Notes: generated by a model not told the origin, from the sequence alone. Counted from the first letter of the stretch, positions 34,627-46,015 are shown. The stretch is 64,000 nucleotides of DNA from Triticum aestivum (GCF_018294505.1 NC_057809.1:422242233-422306232); one strand, 5' to 3'. Program-made: numbers and translations.

Positions 34627-36636
34627 ATGGCTCAAGATACTACCAAATTGTGTGACTTCACCAATACCAACAATAATGATTTCCTTAGCACTCCGATTGC
34701 TCCTCTTTCCAATACCGAATCTTGTGAAATCAATACTGCTTTGTTGAATCTTGTTATGAAAGATCAATTCGCCGGCCTTCCTAGTGAAGATGCCGCTACT
34801 CATCTGAATAGCTTCGTTGATTTATGTCATATGCAAAAGAAAAAAGATGTCGATAATGATGTCGTTAAATTGAAGCTATTTCCTTTTTCGTTTAGAGATC
34901 GTGCTAAAGCTTGGTTTTCGTCTTTGCCAAAAAATAGTATTGATTCTTGGAACAAGTGCAAAGATGCTTTTATCTCCAAGTATTTTCCTCCCGCTAAGAT
35001 CATCTCTCTTAGAAACGACATTATGAATTTTAAACAACTTGATAATGAACATGTTGCACAAGCTTGGGAGAGAATGAAATTAATGATACGTAATTGCCCT
35101 ACTCAAGGTTTGAATTTGTGGATGATTATACAAAAATTTTATGCCGGATTGAATTTTGCTTCTAGAAATCTTTTAGATTCGGCCGCGGGAGGCACTTTTA
35201 TGGAAATCACTTTAGGAGATGCTACTAAACTCCTAGATAATATTATGGTTAATTATTTTCGATGGCATACTGAAAGATCTTCTAATAAAAAAGTGCATGC
35301 GATAGAAGAAAATAATGTTCTGAGTGGAAAGATGGATGAACTTATGAAATTATTTGCTGCTAAGAGTGTTTCTTCTGAACCTAATGATATGCCTTTGTCT
35401 ACTTTTATTGAGAATAACAATGAATCTATGGATGTGAATTTTGTTGGTAGGAATAATTTTGGTAACAACGCGTATAGAGGGAATTTTAATCCTAGGCCTT
35501 ATCCTAGTAATCCTTCTAATACTTATGGAAATTCCTACAACAACTCTTATGGAAATTTTAATAAGATGCCCTCTGAATTTGAGAATAGTGTTAAAGAGTT
35601 TATGAATTCACAAAAGAATTTTAATGCTTTGCTTGAAGAGAAATTGCTTAAAGTTGATGATTTGGCTAGGAACGTCGATAGAATTTCTCTCGAGGTTGAT
35701 TCTTTAAAGCTTAGATCTATTCCTCCTAAGCATGATATCAATGAGTCTCTCAAAGCCATGAGAATTTCCATTTATGAGTGCAAGGAAAGAACCGCTAGGA
35801 TGCGTGCTACGAAAGATGCCTTTATTAAAGTGTGTTCTTCCAATTCTTATGAAAATCGAGATGAAGATCTAAAAGTTATTGATGTGTCCCCTATCAAATC
35901 TTTGTTTTGCAATATGAATCTTGATGAAACTGAATATGATCTTCCTTTACCTAGAAGGCGTTCCAAAAATTCGGAGTATTTAGATCTTTATGATGAAATT
36001 GATGAAAGTGGGATTGAAAGAAATAAAACCCTAGATGTTGCTAAACCCACTATATTGGATTTCAAGGAATTTAATTATGAAAGTTGCTCTTTAATTGATT
36101 GTATTTCCTTGTTGCAATCCGTGCTAAATTCTCCTCATGCTTATAGTCAAAAGAAAGCCTTCACCGAACATATTGTTGATGCCTTGATGCAATCTTATGA
36201 AGAAAAACTCGAGTTGAAAGTTTCTATCCCTAGAAAACTCTATGATGAGTGGGAACCAACTATTAAAATTAAAATTAAAGGTCATGAGTTTTATGCTTTG
36301 TGTGATTTGGGTGCTAGTGTCTCCACTATCCCCAAAACTTTGTGTGATTTGCTAGATTTCCGTGACTTTGATGATTGCTCTCTAAACTTGCATCTTGCGG
36401 ATTCCACTATTAAGAAACCTATGGGAAGAATTAATGATGTTGTTATTGTTGCAAATAGGAATTATGTGCCCGTAGATTTTATCGTTCTTGATATAGATTG
36501 CAATCCTTCTTGCCCTATTATTCTTGGTAGACCTTTTCTTAGAACGGTTGGTGCGATTATTGATATGAAGCAAGGGAATATTACATTCCAATTTCCATTA
36601 AAAACGGCATGGAACACTTTCCTAGAAATAAAATAA
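34627..36636 (+). CDS. gag: G3 gag-protease polyprotein, intact
   Basis: A single open frame of 669 codons. ATG 34627 was chosen over upstream alternatives because capsid-like sequence starts soon after it. The gag core spans about residues 45-205 (KLKLFPFSFRDRAKAWFSSL, FKQLDNEHVAQAWERMKLMI). An Asn/Tyr/Gly-rich linker (about 270-320) follows, without any CCHC knuckle, then a coiled-coil region (about 320-380). A retropepsin-like domain at about residues 550-660 has its Asp in CDLGASVSTIP at residue 559 and CPIILGRPFLR near the end. With no pol in the element, it could supply particle proteins in cis but would need RT and integrase from a partner. No disabling change is visible. Confidence 0.85.
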   Translation: MAQDTTKLCDFTNTNNNDFLSTPIAPLSNTESCEINTALLNLVMKDQFAGLPSEDAATHLNSFVDLCHMQKKKDVDNDVVKLKLFPFSFRDRAKAWFSSLPKNSIDSWNKCKDAFISKYFPPAKIISLRNDIMNFKQLDNEHVAQAWERMKLMIRNCPTQGLNLWMIIQKFYAGLNFASRNLLDSAAGGTFMEITLGDATKLLDNIMVNYFRWHTERSSNKKVHAIEENNVLSGKMDELMKLFAAKSVSSEPNDMPLSTFIENNNESMDVNFVGRNNFGNNAYRGNFNPRPYPSNPSNTYGNSYNNSYGNFNKMPSEFENSVKEFMNSQKNFNALLEEKLLKVDDLARNVDRISLEVDSLKLRSIPPKHDINESLKAMRISIYECKERTARMRATKDAFIKVCSSNSYENRDEDLKVIDVSPIKSLFCNMNLDETEYDLPLPRRRSKNSEYLDLYDEIDESGIERNKTLDVAKPTILDFKEFNYESCSLIDCISLLQSVLNSPHAYSQKKAFTEHIVDALMQSYEEKLELKVSIPRKLYDEWEPTIKIKIKGHEFYALCDLGASVSTIPKTLCDLLDFRDFDDCSLNLHLADSTIKKPMGRINDVVIVANRNYVPVDFIVLDIDCNPSCPIILGRPFLRTVGAIIDMKQGNITFQFPLKTAWNTFLEIK

Positions 36637-37422
36637 AATTGCCATATGAAACTATCATGAGAGCCACTTATGGATTACCTACCAAAGATGGCAATACCTA
36701 GATCTATCCTCGCTTTTATGCCTAGCTAGGGGCGTTAAACGATAGCGCTTGTTGGGAGGCAACCCAATTTTATTATTAGTTTTTTTGTTTTTTCTTATGT
36801 TTAGGAATAAATAACCCATCTACCTTCTGTTTGGATGTGGTTTTGTGATTTAATTAGTGTTTGTGCCAAGTTAGACCTATTGGATCTTCTTGGATGATAG
36901 TTATTTGATCTTGCTGTAATTTCCAGAAACTTTGCGCTCAGTGGCCGAATTATTAAAAATCACCTGAACGTGATAAAATACTGATTCCAATTGCTGCTGA
37001 TCAATAAACAAATTTTCTGAGTCTTCCAATTTTGGTAGATTGTTTGGAGTTCCAGAAGTTTGCGTTAGTTACAGATTACTACAGACTGTTCTGTTTTTGA
37101 CAGATTCTGTTTTTCGTGTGTTGTTTGCTTATTTTGATGAATCTATGGCTAGTAAAATAGTTTATAATCCATAGAGAAGTTGGAATACAGTAGGTTTAAC
37201 ACCAATATAAATAAAGAATGAGTTCATTACAGTACCTTGAAGTGGTCTTTTGTTTTCTTTCTCGGAGCTCACGAGATTTCTATTGAGTTCTGTGTTGTGA
37301 AGTTTTCAAGTTTTGGGTGAAATCTTTTGATGGATTATGGAACAAGGAGTGGCAAGAGCCTAAGCTTGGGGATGCCCATGGCACCCCCAAGATAATCCAA
37401 GGACACCAAAAATTCAAAGCTT

Positions 37423-37446
37423 GGGGATGCCCCGGAAGGCATCCCC
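37423..37446 (+). other. Hairpin beside an internal polypurine-like word
   Basis: GGGGATGCC (37423-37431), a 6-nt loop and GGCATCCCC (37438-37446) form a perfect 9-bp stem. AAGCTTGGGGATGCC, the same word as the true polypurine tract at 39528-39542, overlaps the left arm. A second copy at about 37362-37376 also lies in a potential stem with CCCCCAAG at about 37384-37391. Confidence 0.6.
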
Positions 37447-37625
37447 TCTTTTGTCTACTTCCATCGGTAATTTTACTTGGAGCTATATTTTTATTCACCA
37501 CATGATATGTGTTTTGCTTGGAGCGTCTTGTATTATTTGTGTATTTGTTTGTTAGTGTGCCACAGTCATCCTTGCTGTACACACCTTTTGAGAGAGCCAT
37601 ACATGAATTGGAATTTGATAGAATA

Positions 37626-37742
37626 CTCTATGTGCTTCACTTATATCTTTTGAGCTTGATAGTTTTGCTCTATGTGCTTCATTTATATCTTTTGAGCATT
37701 GTAGTTTTGCTGTATGTGCTTCACTTAGATCTTTTAGAGCAC
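37626..37742 (+). repeat. 42-bp tandem repeat, 2.8 copies
   Basis: Units start at 37626, 37668 and 37710 with the word CTCTATGTGCTTCACTTATA and differ at few sites. Confidence 0.85.
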
Positions 37743-39527
37743 GGTGGTGGATTTGTTTTAAATAAACTATTGATCTCTCATACTTCACTTAAATTATTTT
37801 GAGAGTCTTAAATAGCATGGTAATTTGCTTAATAATAAGATGCTTGGTATTCAAGATTTGTGAAACTTTCTTTTGAGTGCGTTGAATACTAAGAAAAGTT
37901 GGATGCTTGATAATTGTTTTGAGATATGGAGGTAGTAATATCAAAGTCATGCTAATAGAGTAATTGTGAATTTGAGAAGTGCTTGAGTTAAAGTTTGTAA
38001 GTCCCGTAGCATGCACGTATGGTAAACATTATGCAACAAATTTGAAACATGAAGTGTTATTTGATTGTCCTCCTTATGAGTGGCGGTCGGGGACGAGCGA
38101 TGGTCTTTTCCTACCAATCTATCCCCCTAGGAGCATGTGTGTAATGCTTTGGTTTTTGATGGCTTGTAGATTTTTGCAATAAGTATATGAGTTCTTTATG
38201 ACTAATGTTGAGTCCATGGATTATACGCACTCTCACCCTTCCATCATTGCTAGCCTCTACAGTACCGTGCATTGCTCTTTCTCACATTGAGAGTTGGTGC
38301 AAACTTCGCCGGTGCATCCAAACCCCGTGATATGATACGCTCTTTCACACATAAACCTCTCTATATCTTCCTGAAAACAGCCACCATACCTACCTATTAT
38401 GGCATTTCCACAGCCATTCCGAGATATATTGCCATGCAACTTTCCACTATTCCGTTCTTCATGACATATCTATCATTATCATATTGCTTAGCATGATCAT
38501 GTAGTTGACATAGTATTTGTGGCAAAGCCACCATTCATAATTCCTTCATACTTGTCACTCTTGATTCATTGCATATCCCAGTACACCATCGGAGGCATTC
38601 ATATAGAGTCATACTTTGTTCTAGTATCGAGTTGTAATCATTGAGTTGTATATAAATAGAAGTGTGATGATCATCATTCAATAGAGCATTGTCCCCAAAA
38701 AAAGAAGGCCAAAGAAAAAAAGAAGGCCAAAAAAAGAAAAGAAAATAAAAAGGGGCAATGCTACTATCCTTTTTTCCACACTTGTGCTTCAAAGTAGCAC
38801 CATAATCTTCATGATAGAGAGTCTCGTGTTTTATCACTTTCATATACTAGTGGGAATTTTTCGTTATAGAACTTGGCTTGTACATTCCAACAATGGGCCT
38901 CCTCAAGTGCCCTAGGTCTTCGTGAGCAAGCAAGTTGGATGTAAACCCACTTAGTTTCTTTTGTTGAGCTTTCATACATTTATAGCACTAGTGCATCCGT
39001 TGCATGGCAATCCCTACTCCTTGCATTAACATCAATCGATGGGCATCTCCATAGCCCATTGATTAGCCTCATTGATGTGAGACTTTCTCCTTTTTTGTCT
39101 TCTCCACATAACCCCCATCATTATATTCTATTCCACCCATAGTGCTATATCCATGGCTCACGCTCATGTATTGCGTGAAAGTTTATGAGTTTGAAATTAT
39201 TAAGGTATGAAACAATTGCTTGGCTTGTCATCGGGGTTGTGCATGATGAGAGCATTCTTGTGTGACGAAAATGGAGCATGACTGAACTATATGATTTTGT
39301 AGGGATGAACTTTCTTTGGCCATGTTACTTTGAGAAGACATAATTGCTTTGTTGGTTTGCTTGAAGTATTATTATTTTTTATGTCAATATGAACTTTTGT
39401 CTTGAATCTTCCGAATCTGAATATTCATACCACAATTAAGAAGATTTGCATTGAAATTATGCCAAGTAGCACTCCGCATCAAAAATTATCTTTTTATCAT
39501 TTACCTACTCGAGGACGAGCAGGAATT

Positions 39528-39542
39528 AAGCTTGGGGATGCC
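39528..39542 (+). other. G3 polypurine tract
   Basis: AAGCTTGGGGATGCC directly precedes the 3' LTR and resembles the G1 tract, which supports a common lineage for the two. Confidence 0.8.
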
Positions 39543-39839
39543 TGATACGTCTCCAACGTATCTATAATTTTTGATTGCTCCATGCTATATTATCTACTAT
39601 TTTGGACCATATTGGGCTTTATTTTCCACTTTTATGTTATTTTTGGGACTAACCTATTAACCGGAGGCCCAGCCCAGAATTGTTGTTTTTTGCCTATTTC
39701 AGTGTTTCGAAGAAACAAAATATCAAACGGAGTCCAAACGGAATGAAACCTTCGGGAACGTGATTTTCTCACCGAACGTGATCCAGGAGACTTGGACCCT
39801 ACTTCAAGGAACAAAAGAGGCGGTCACGAGGGTGGGGGG

Positions 39840-40395
39840 TGTCGTGGTTCCAAGTCTGACAGTAGAATAGGGGGGTAGGAATGTAGAGGCAAGATCTTAG
39901 CTATGGAGGAGTTGTACACGCAAGGTTTACGAGTTCAGGCCCTTCTCGGAGGAAGTAATAGCCCTATGTCTCAGAGCCTGGAGGCGGTCGACTGGATTAT
40001 AAGCATGTGAGTTACAGGTGGTGCGAACCCTTGTCCCAGAGGAGGGGGGTGGCTTATATAGAGTGTGCCAGGACCCCAGCTCCCCTCCGTTACATAGGAT
40101 TCAATGTACATAAAGAGAGGGACATTACTGGTAACGTCAGCAATAAAGATACATAATGACCATTAAAGCTACGACTTCATTCCCGACCGTTACAGAGTAG
40201 AGTGGCCTTAGACCTCCCGGTAGTCGAGTGATTGTCTTTGCGGTCGAGTGTCTTCAAGACTGTCGAGTGGAATGCTGCTTCATGGTCGAGTGGATGATGA
40301 TTCTTCTTCAAATGTTTCTGGTTCTTCTAGAGATGTCCTTGGGGAGGGTATCTTTGATAGGTCCATGACCCTACCCTAGGTACATAGCTTCATCA
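39840..40395 (-). repeat. G4 3' LTR (556 bp)
   Basis: It starts TGTCGTGGTTCC and ends AGCTTCATCA as written on the plus strand. A TATATAAG box lies on the minus strand (40060-40053). Confidence 0.94.
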
Positions 40396-40410
40396 TTAGC
40401 CCCCGAATGG
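40396..40410 (-). other. G4 polypurine tract
   Basis: CCATTCGGGGGCTAA on the minus strand runs into the 3' LTR. Confidence 0.7.
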
Positions 40411-40941
40411 ATCGAGGTTCGAGTGGGGAAGGAGTTGAGAACACTTCCGACCCATTTTTCGCGCTATGAGTATACTTTGTTCTGGATCGACGAACCGAGG
40501 TGACGATACCAACTCCTTTTTCAGTCGCCTTGATCCATTCTTAGTTTTTGTCGAGTGAGTTTCTTTATTTGAAGAGCTCGAAGTGACGGTGTGGAGGGGA
40601 TCTTCCGTCTGACAAGTTGTTCTGCTGTCCGCGAATTTCGCGGGATTCGAATTTCGGGAAGCGCGCGGGGCGGAGGAGGCCGCAGTACTCAGATGGGATA
40701 AGGCAGGACCGCCTCGATTCCCCCGCCACCTTTTTCGCCACGTATTGCACGCGCGACTGTTGCGGGATTTGATAGGATTGCCCGGGCCTACAAGTCAGTC
40801 ACTCGGAAGTAACCTCATATAAGGCACCGGGCCGGGGTTTTTGAACAGTGCGTTTTCATTTCCTCCCCTCCTCCTCAGACTTCTCCGCCGCGCTCGCACT
40901 CGCCCCAGTGCCGCTACCCCGTGCGCATCTCTCCTGCGACG
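40411..40941 (+). promoter_or_regulatory. Probable promoter and leader region of the G4 antisense gene
   Basis: This 530-bp plus-strand stretch between the polypurine tract and the antisense gene's ATG must hold its promoter and leader if it is transcribed. I see no clear TATA box. A CT-rich segment precedes the ATG. The assignment is by position only. Confidence 0.3.
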
Positions 40942-43900
40942 ATGGGGAAAGAGAAGACGGTGGCTCTGGAGCGGGCAAACAAGGCGACGGTGAAGGCGAA
41001 GGGGAAGAAGTCCAGCCGGGGCGGATCTTCCTCGAGGGCCGGCCTGCCGCAGGGCTGGATCCAGGGCGACTGGATCCGCTCGGCAATTCGTTAGGAGGAC
41101 ATCGACGACTTGGCTGATGGAGGGCTGATTCCCCGTGGATCGGCGCGGCTTCTGGGGAAGGAGACCGAGCCACAACCTCGGGAGGGTGAGCGCGTTCTCC
41201 TCGCCACCCATGCCGACCGTTGGGTTTCTTTGCCTCCCCACCCTTTCTTTCGGGGATTCTTGAATTTCTTTGGGGCGCAACTCCACCACTTCACTCCCAA
41301 CACAATCGTGTATCTTGCTGCCTTCATGTCTTTGTGCGAGAATTTCTTGGGTTGTCATCCCCATTGGGGTCTTTTCAAGCACATTTTCACCTGTCGCTCC
41401 CAGACGGTAAAACAGGCCAATCCGAGTGACGAGAGGACACAAGTGATCCAGATGTGCGGGGGTCATGGGATTCAGATGAGAGGTAAAAGTTCCTTTCCAG
41501 CCATGATCCTTCCCGACTCGATCCGTGGATGGCAGTCGACTTGGTTCTACTGCAAAGACCAGCCGACTCCAGAGCAGTCGACTGGACTTCCTCCATTTTC
41601 CTTGGACCAGGTGAGGAAGCCCTCCTCTTTGAAGGTGATCCCGGAGGATAAAGCATAGGTTAAGGTGCTGGTCGAACGGGTAGTTCAGCTTATCCGTGAC
41701 GGAGTGACTGGTATGGATTTGTTGGACGTCTTCCTCCGGCGACGCATCCAACCACTTCAGGCTCGAGACCATCTGATGTGGATGTATTCGGGTACTGAGG
41801 ACACCACTCGGATCCACCCGGAGGAGGTCGAGGAGTCCATGTTGGAGGGGTGGCTGACGAGCATCACTGGAAACAAAGACAACCCCAGGGGGGCCAGGAG
41901 AATTCCTCCACTCGACTAGTCCCACGAACCAGACAAGGTCCGATTCTGAACTTCTGACTATGATCTAGATTTACTTGTGTAGCTGTTTATGCTTCATCGA
42001 GTGACTTTTGTTCTGCTTGCTTTCTTCCAGGCCATTATCGAAATGTACTCAATGCCCAACGGAGAGCAGGAGCAAGACCCGGAGGGGGAGGCAAGCGGCG
42101 GCGACAGTGGCGACTGGCATTCTGACAGAGAGGGGGACGAGGAGAGCAACAACTCAAGTGATGAAGAAGAAGTCGAGTCACCTCCTCGCAGGGAGGGGCA
42201 ATCCAAGCTTGACCAAGACCGGGCGAGTGCCCGTGAAAAGGCAATTGCTCAAACTGGCCAGTCTTCAAAGCGTCGTCGGACGTCCTCTCCAGCTCTGACT
42301 GAGAAAGCATCAAAGCAGCACAAGGTTGTAGTGCAGAAGCCTTGGAAGGCGTTGCCGAAGATTAAGATTGATATTCCTGTCGCTTCTGCATGAGTGTTTT
42401 TCTTTCATAGTCACTTGACACTCTGTGCTGTTTATTTTTCCTTTGATTTGACCAGATGAATCTTGAAACTGGTAGTGCTGCTACCTTTGGGACTTCAGCT
42501 TATAAGGATGAGGACAAGACAATGGAAGATGCAATCACCTCCAATCTGGGTACAATCTTCGTCATTCTGCCTTCATTTGGTCGATTGAACTGTAATATAT
42601 ACAATCGGGTGATGTAATTTTTGCGACTGATCTTTGAACAGCTCCCAACGTGATTGACCTCCCTGACAATGATGACGACGAGATAGAGAGGCCTTTGGCA
42701 AGGAAGAATAGGAAAGCGTCTACTGGCAAGACGCCACAGTCGACGCCGGTGGCGGAACGAGTCGTTCAGGACGCTGGTGACGCCAATCGGACTTCTGTTT
42801 CCTTCGCCATGCCGCTGTCGAGTGCTCTACCTTCTGCGTCGATTGCCCAAGCTCCTGCCGATCCGCCTTCAGTTTTTGCCACCCATCACATCCCTAAGGA
42901 TGAAGTGAATGCTGCCAAAGAAGCTAGACGCCAAGCAGGTATTATGATGGAGAAGATGAAGATGGTGCGGGATGCCAGTCAGGCCGCTTATGATGCCAGC
43001 TCGGCTCTCCAGAGCAATGTTCAGGTTAGCAGAACATCGACTGACTCTCTTGGCTTGTTCTGTTTAGGATATGCTACTTGAAAACTCTCTTTCCAAGGAT
43101 CTTTGCATCTGTACACCCACTGGGTGTTTCGATTTATCACTGAGAAAATCCATACTTTGAGCTGAATTTTTTGTTATTGAATTTTTGGACTAGTGGGAGC
43201 ACGCTGAGTGCACCCATTGGGTGTAGTCCCCGAGACTATGGTGGACTGCGGGCAGTCGACTGTAGTCTTGAATTTTGAACTCCTTCACTCGGTCTGGTCT
43301 TGCCATGTTGAGTGTAAACTGAACCAGTGGGGGCATGCTAAGTGCACCCACTGGGTGTAGTCCCCGAGACCGTGGTCAACTGCTGGCAGTCGACTATTGT
43401 CTGAAGAGCTTGTTTGTTGCTGTCTCTCTTCTTTTTTTTGCACTCGCGCTGAAAAGGTCTCGTCGAGTGTAAACTGAACCAGTGGGGGCACGCTAAGTGC
43501 ACCCACTGGGTGTAGTCCCCGAGACTATTGTTGGATGTTTGATTCGACAGTAGTCTTAGTATTTATTGTCTTTGTCTTTTTACCTCTCTGAAATAATCCA
43601 TCTTTTGTCCAATCGACTGACCCATTCCTTGATTGCAGAAATCTTGTGATCTTGGAGCTCGCTTTCCTGACTTGGAGAAACAGCAGATTCAACTCAACCT
43701 TGACCTAGAATTGGACAAGACAGAACTGCAGAAAGCCAAGGATGACACTAATGGTAAGACAGATTTGTCGACTGGTTTGTCTTAGGCCTGTATTTCATTC
43801 TGCTCTTTCCAAACCAAGCATCATTTCTTTTTAGAAAAACTGAACCAGGCTCTGGCAAAGAAGGACCAAGATCTGGCTGCTGCACAAAAGAAGGCTGATG

Positions 43901-44686
43901 ACAAAACTGCTCTGGCTGAACAGAAGCTGGCTTCAGTCGACAAATTGGAGGAAGAGAACACCAAGATAAAATCTGCCCTGGACGAAGCCAACAAGGAGGT
44001 AACCCGCTTGAAGAAGGTCAAGGTCAACCTGAACGAGAAGATGGAAGGCATTTCTCACAGGAGGGATGATCTGGAAAGCTATCTGAGGAGCCTTGCCAAG
44101 AAGTTGTTCATCAAGCTTGAAGGTATATACTCTGTTCTGACTGGTTTATCTTCGTCGACTCGGCATACGAATATTGACTCATCCCCGGATTGTGCATGCA
44201 GAGTTTTGCTGAGACTTCGAGGAGGAGACCGGGCGAATTGAACCAAGCTCGGACCCCATCAACTCTCCCGTGAAAGATGAAACTGCAATGAACCTGCTCC
44301 GATTGGAATCCCGCATCGACGACGTTGTTGACTACTTGGCCCGACTGAAGGTCGCCATGTCACGGATCGACACAGCACTCTGGCCAAGGGCAACGCTTCA
44401 GAATGACCTCGAGTCTCTGATGACTCAACTTAACAAGATCCCCGGTCGAGTGCAGGAGTGGAAGAAGTCTTCTGCCCGGTGCGGTGCTGATGTGGCTTTG
44501 TCTTTGGTTCGTGTCCATTGCAAAGAGGCACGAGAAGATAAGCTGGCAGCGATCAAGGTCGCCAACACCAAGAAGCATGATTTCCGATCCTTTATGGAGA
44601 CTTTCATTGCTGCCGCCACTCGGATCGCCGATGGCGTTGACCTGGACGAGTTCGTCGAGCCTGCCAGCCCTCCTCCTGCGGAGTGA
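40942..44686 (+). pseudogene. G4 antisense gene, 7 exons, 'putative gypsy type transposon' domain protein
   Basis: Exons 40942-41937, 42031-42393, 42456-42549, 42642-43024, 43639-43753, 43835-44122 and 44202-44686 join in phase. All introns are GT-AG. The N-terminal domain (about residues 35-200) contains GWIQGDWIRSAI, SLPPHPFFRGFLNFFGAQLH and MSLCENFLGCHPHWGLFKHI, which I match from memory to Pfam PF04195. A Ser/acidic nuclear-protein-like middle follows (exon 2), then a long coiled coil (exons 5-6) and a helical C-terminal domain (exon 7). In-frame stops are TAG at 41092, 41656 and 41917 and TGA at 42391 and 44210, so this copy is dead although every splice site is kept. The function of the family is unknown. 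Confidence 0.72.
43120..43530 (+). repeat. Repeat cluster inside intron 4 of the antisense gene
   Basis: The word 'gtgcacccactgggtgtagt' recurs with 'ccccgagac' at about 43215, 43345 and 43495, with a shorter form at about 43117. Spacing is about 130-150 bp. This explains why intron 4 (614 bp) is far longer than the others (62-93 bp). Confidence 0.75.
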
Positions 44687-45090
44687 ACAAACTTTTTATT
44701 CCCCACCTTAAATTTGCCTCGGAATGCCGAGTGGATTTTGTAACCGCTAAACTCTTTCGGGTTGAATGCCCGAGTACTTTGATCTGTGGTCTGGAACCTT
44801 TAAGATTTATCTGAACTTGGTTTATTTCCGAATATGCTTGCATTTTCCTTCAAGTGGACTTTGTTCTTCACTCGGAATAGTCTTTGTGCTTGAGATGCAG
44901 CTCTGAGGTGGAAAATCCAGTCGACCTGCACTTCATCATTCTTGCAGGTAGGGATGGAGCACGTATTGCAGTCGACCTGCACCTCATCGTCCTTGCGGAT
45001 CGGGATGGAGCGCATGTTGTACTTGTGGTGTAGCTCCAAAGGAGAAGGTAGCAGTCGACCTGCACCTCGTCGTCCTTGCGGATCGGTATG
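44687..45090 (+). repeat. Antisense gene 3' flank with a roughly 50-bp repeat
   Basis: The word 'cagtcgacctgcac' followed by 'atcgtccttgcggatcggg' occurs three times (about 44918, 44970 and 45053). No gene is present. Confidence 0.65.
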
Positions 45091-46015
45091 TTTTTCAAAC
45101 TTAGGCGAGTACTGGACTGCAGCTAAGCCTCCGAGTGGGAGGGTTGCTCTCCACTCGGTAGGATTTTTCAAACTTAGGCGAGTACTGGACTGCAGCTAAG
45201 CCTCCGAGTGGGAGGGTTGCTCTCCACTCGGTAGGATTTTTCAAACTTAGGCGAGTACTTGGACTGCAACTAAGCCCCCGAGTGGGAGGGTTGCTCTCCA
45301 CTCAGTAGGATTTCTCAAACTTAGGCGAGTACTGGAGTGCAGCTAAGCCTCCGAGTGGGAGGGTTGCTCTCCACTCGGTAAGATTTCTCAAACTTAGGCA
45401 AATACTTGGACTGCAGCTAAGCCCCCGAGTGGGAGGATTACTCTCCACTCGATAGGATTTCTCAAACTTAGGCGAGTAATGGGACTGCAGCTAAGCCCCC
45501 GAGTGAGAGGCTTGCTCTCCACTCGGTAGGATTTCTCAAACTTAGGCGAGTACTGGACTGCAGCTAAGCATCCGAGTCGGAGAGTTGCTCTCCACTCGGT
45601 AGGATTTTTCAAACTTAGGCGAGTACTTGGACTGCAGCTAAGCCCCCGAGTGAGAGGCTTGCTCTGCACTCGGTAGGATTTCTCAAACTTAGGCGAGTAC
45701 TTGGACTATAGCTAAGCCCTCGAGTGGGAGGATTGTTCTCCACTAGGTAGGATTTCTCAAACTTACGTGAGTACTGGGACTGCAGCTAAGCCCATGAGTG
45801 AGAGGATTGCTCTCCACTCGGTAGGATTTTTTAAACTTAGGCGAAATGGATTCGCAGCTAAGCCCTCGAGTGAGAGGCTTGCTCATCACTCGGTAGGATT
45901 TTTCGAACTTAGGCGAAACGGGTTCGCAGCTAAGTCCCCGAGTGAGAGGCTTGCTCACCACTCGGTAGGATTTTTCGAACTTAGGTGAAACGGATTCGCA
46001 GCTAAGTAAGTCACC
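45091..46015. repeat. 72-75 bp tandem repeat, 13 copies
   Basis: Thirteen head-to-tail copies, each with 'caaacttaggcgagtact', 'gcagctaagc' and 'ctctccactcggtaggat'; the last is partial. Copies 11-13 share a variant centre ('gcgaaa' then 'ttcgcagc'), so the array grew by local duplication. There are no spacers, so it is not a CRISPR array. It lies between the 3' ends of the antisense gene and pol. Confidence 0.92.

Larger units (their letters stand above)
36637..39527 (+). other. G3 long 3' noncoding region
   Basis: Nearly 2.9 kb without a credible frame, where an autonomous relative would have pol. It contains a 42-bp tandem repeat, a perfect hairpin next to polypurine-like words, and an A-rich stretch (38694-38755). 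Its length and the absence of any RT or integrase scar suggest that the family lost pol long ago. Confidence 0.65.

Noticed and set aside
37509..37802. ORF of 97 codons in the G3 3' region
   Set aside because: It is formed mostly by the 42-bp tandem repeat and has no coding character.
40795..41925. Minus-strand ORF of 376 codons
   Set aside because: It is the mirror of exon 1 of the antisense gene. Only the plus-strand frame shows conserved motifs and splice continuity.
45091..46015. CRISPR-like array
   Set aside because: Units are contiguous with no unique spacers, and the genome is plant nuclear.
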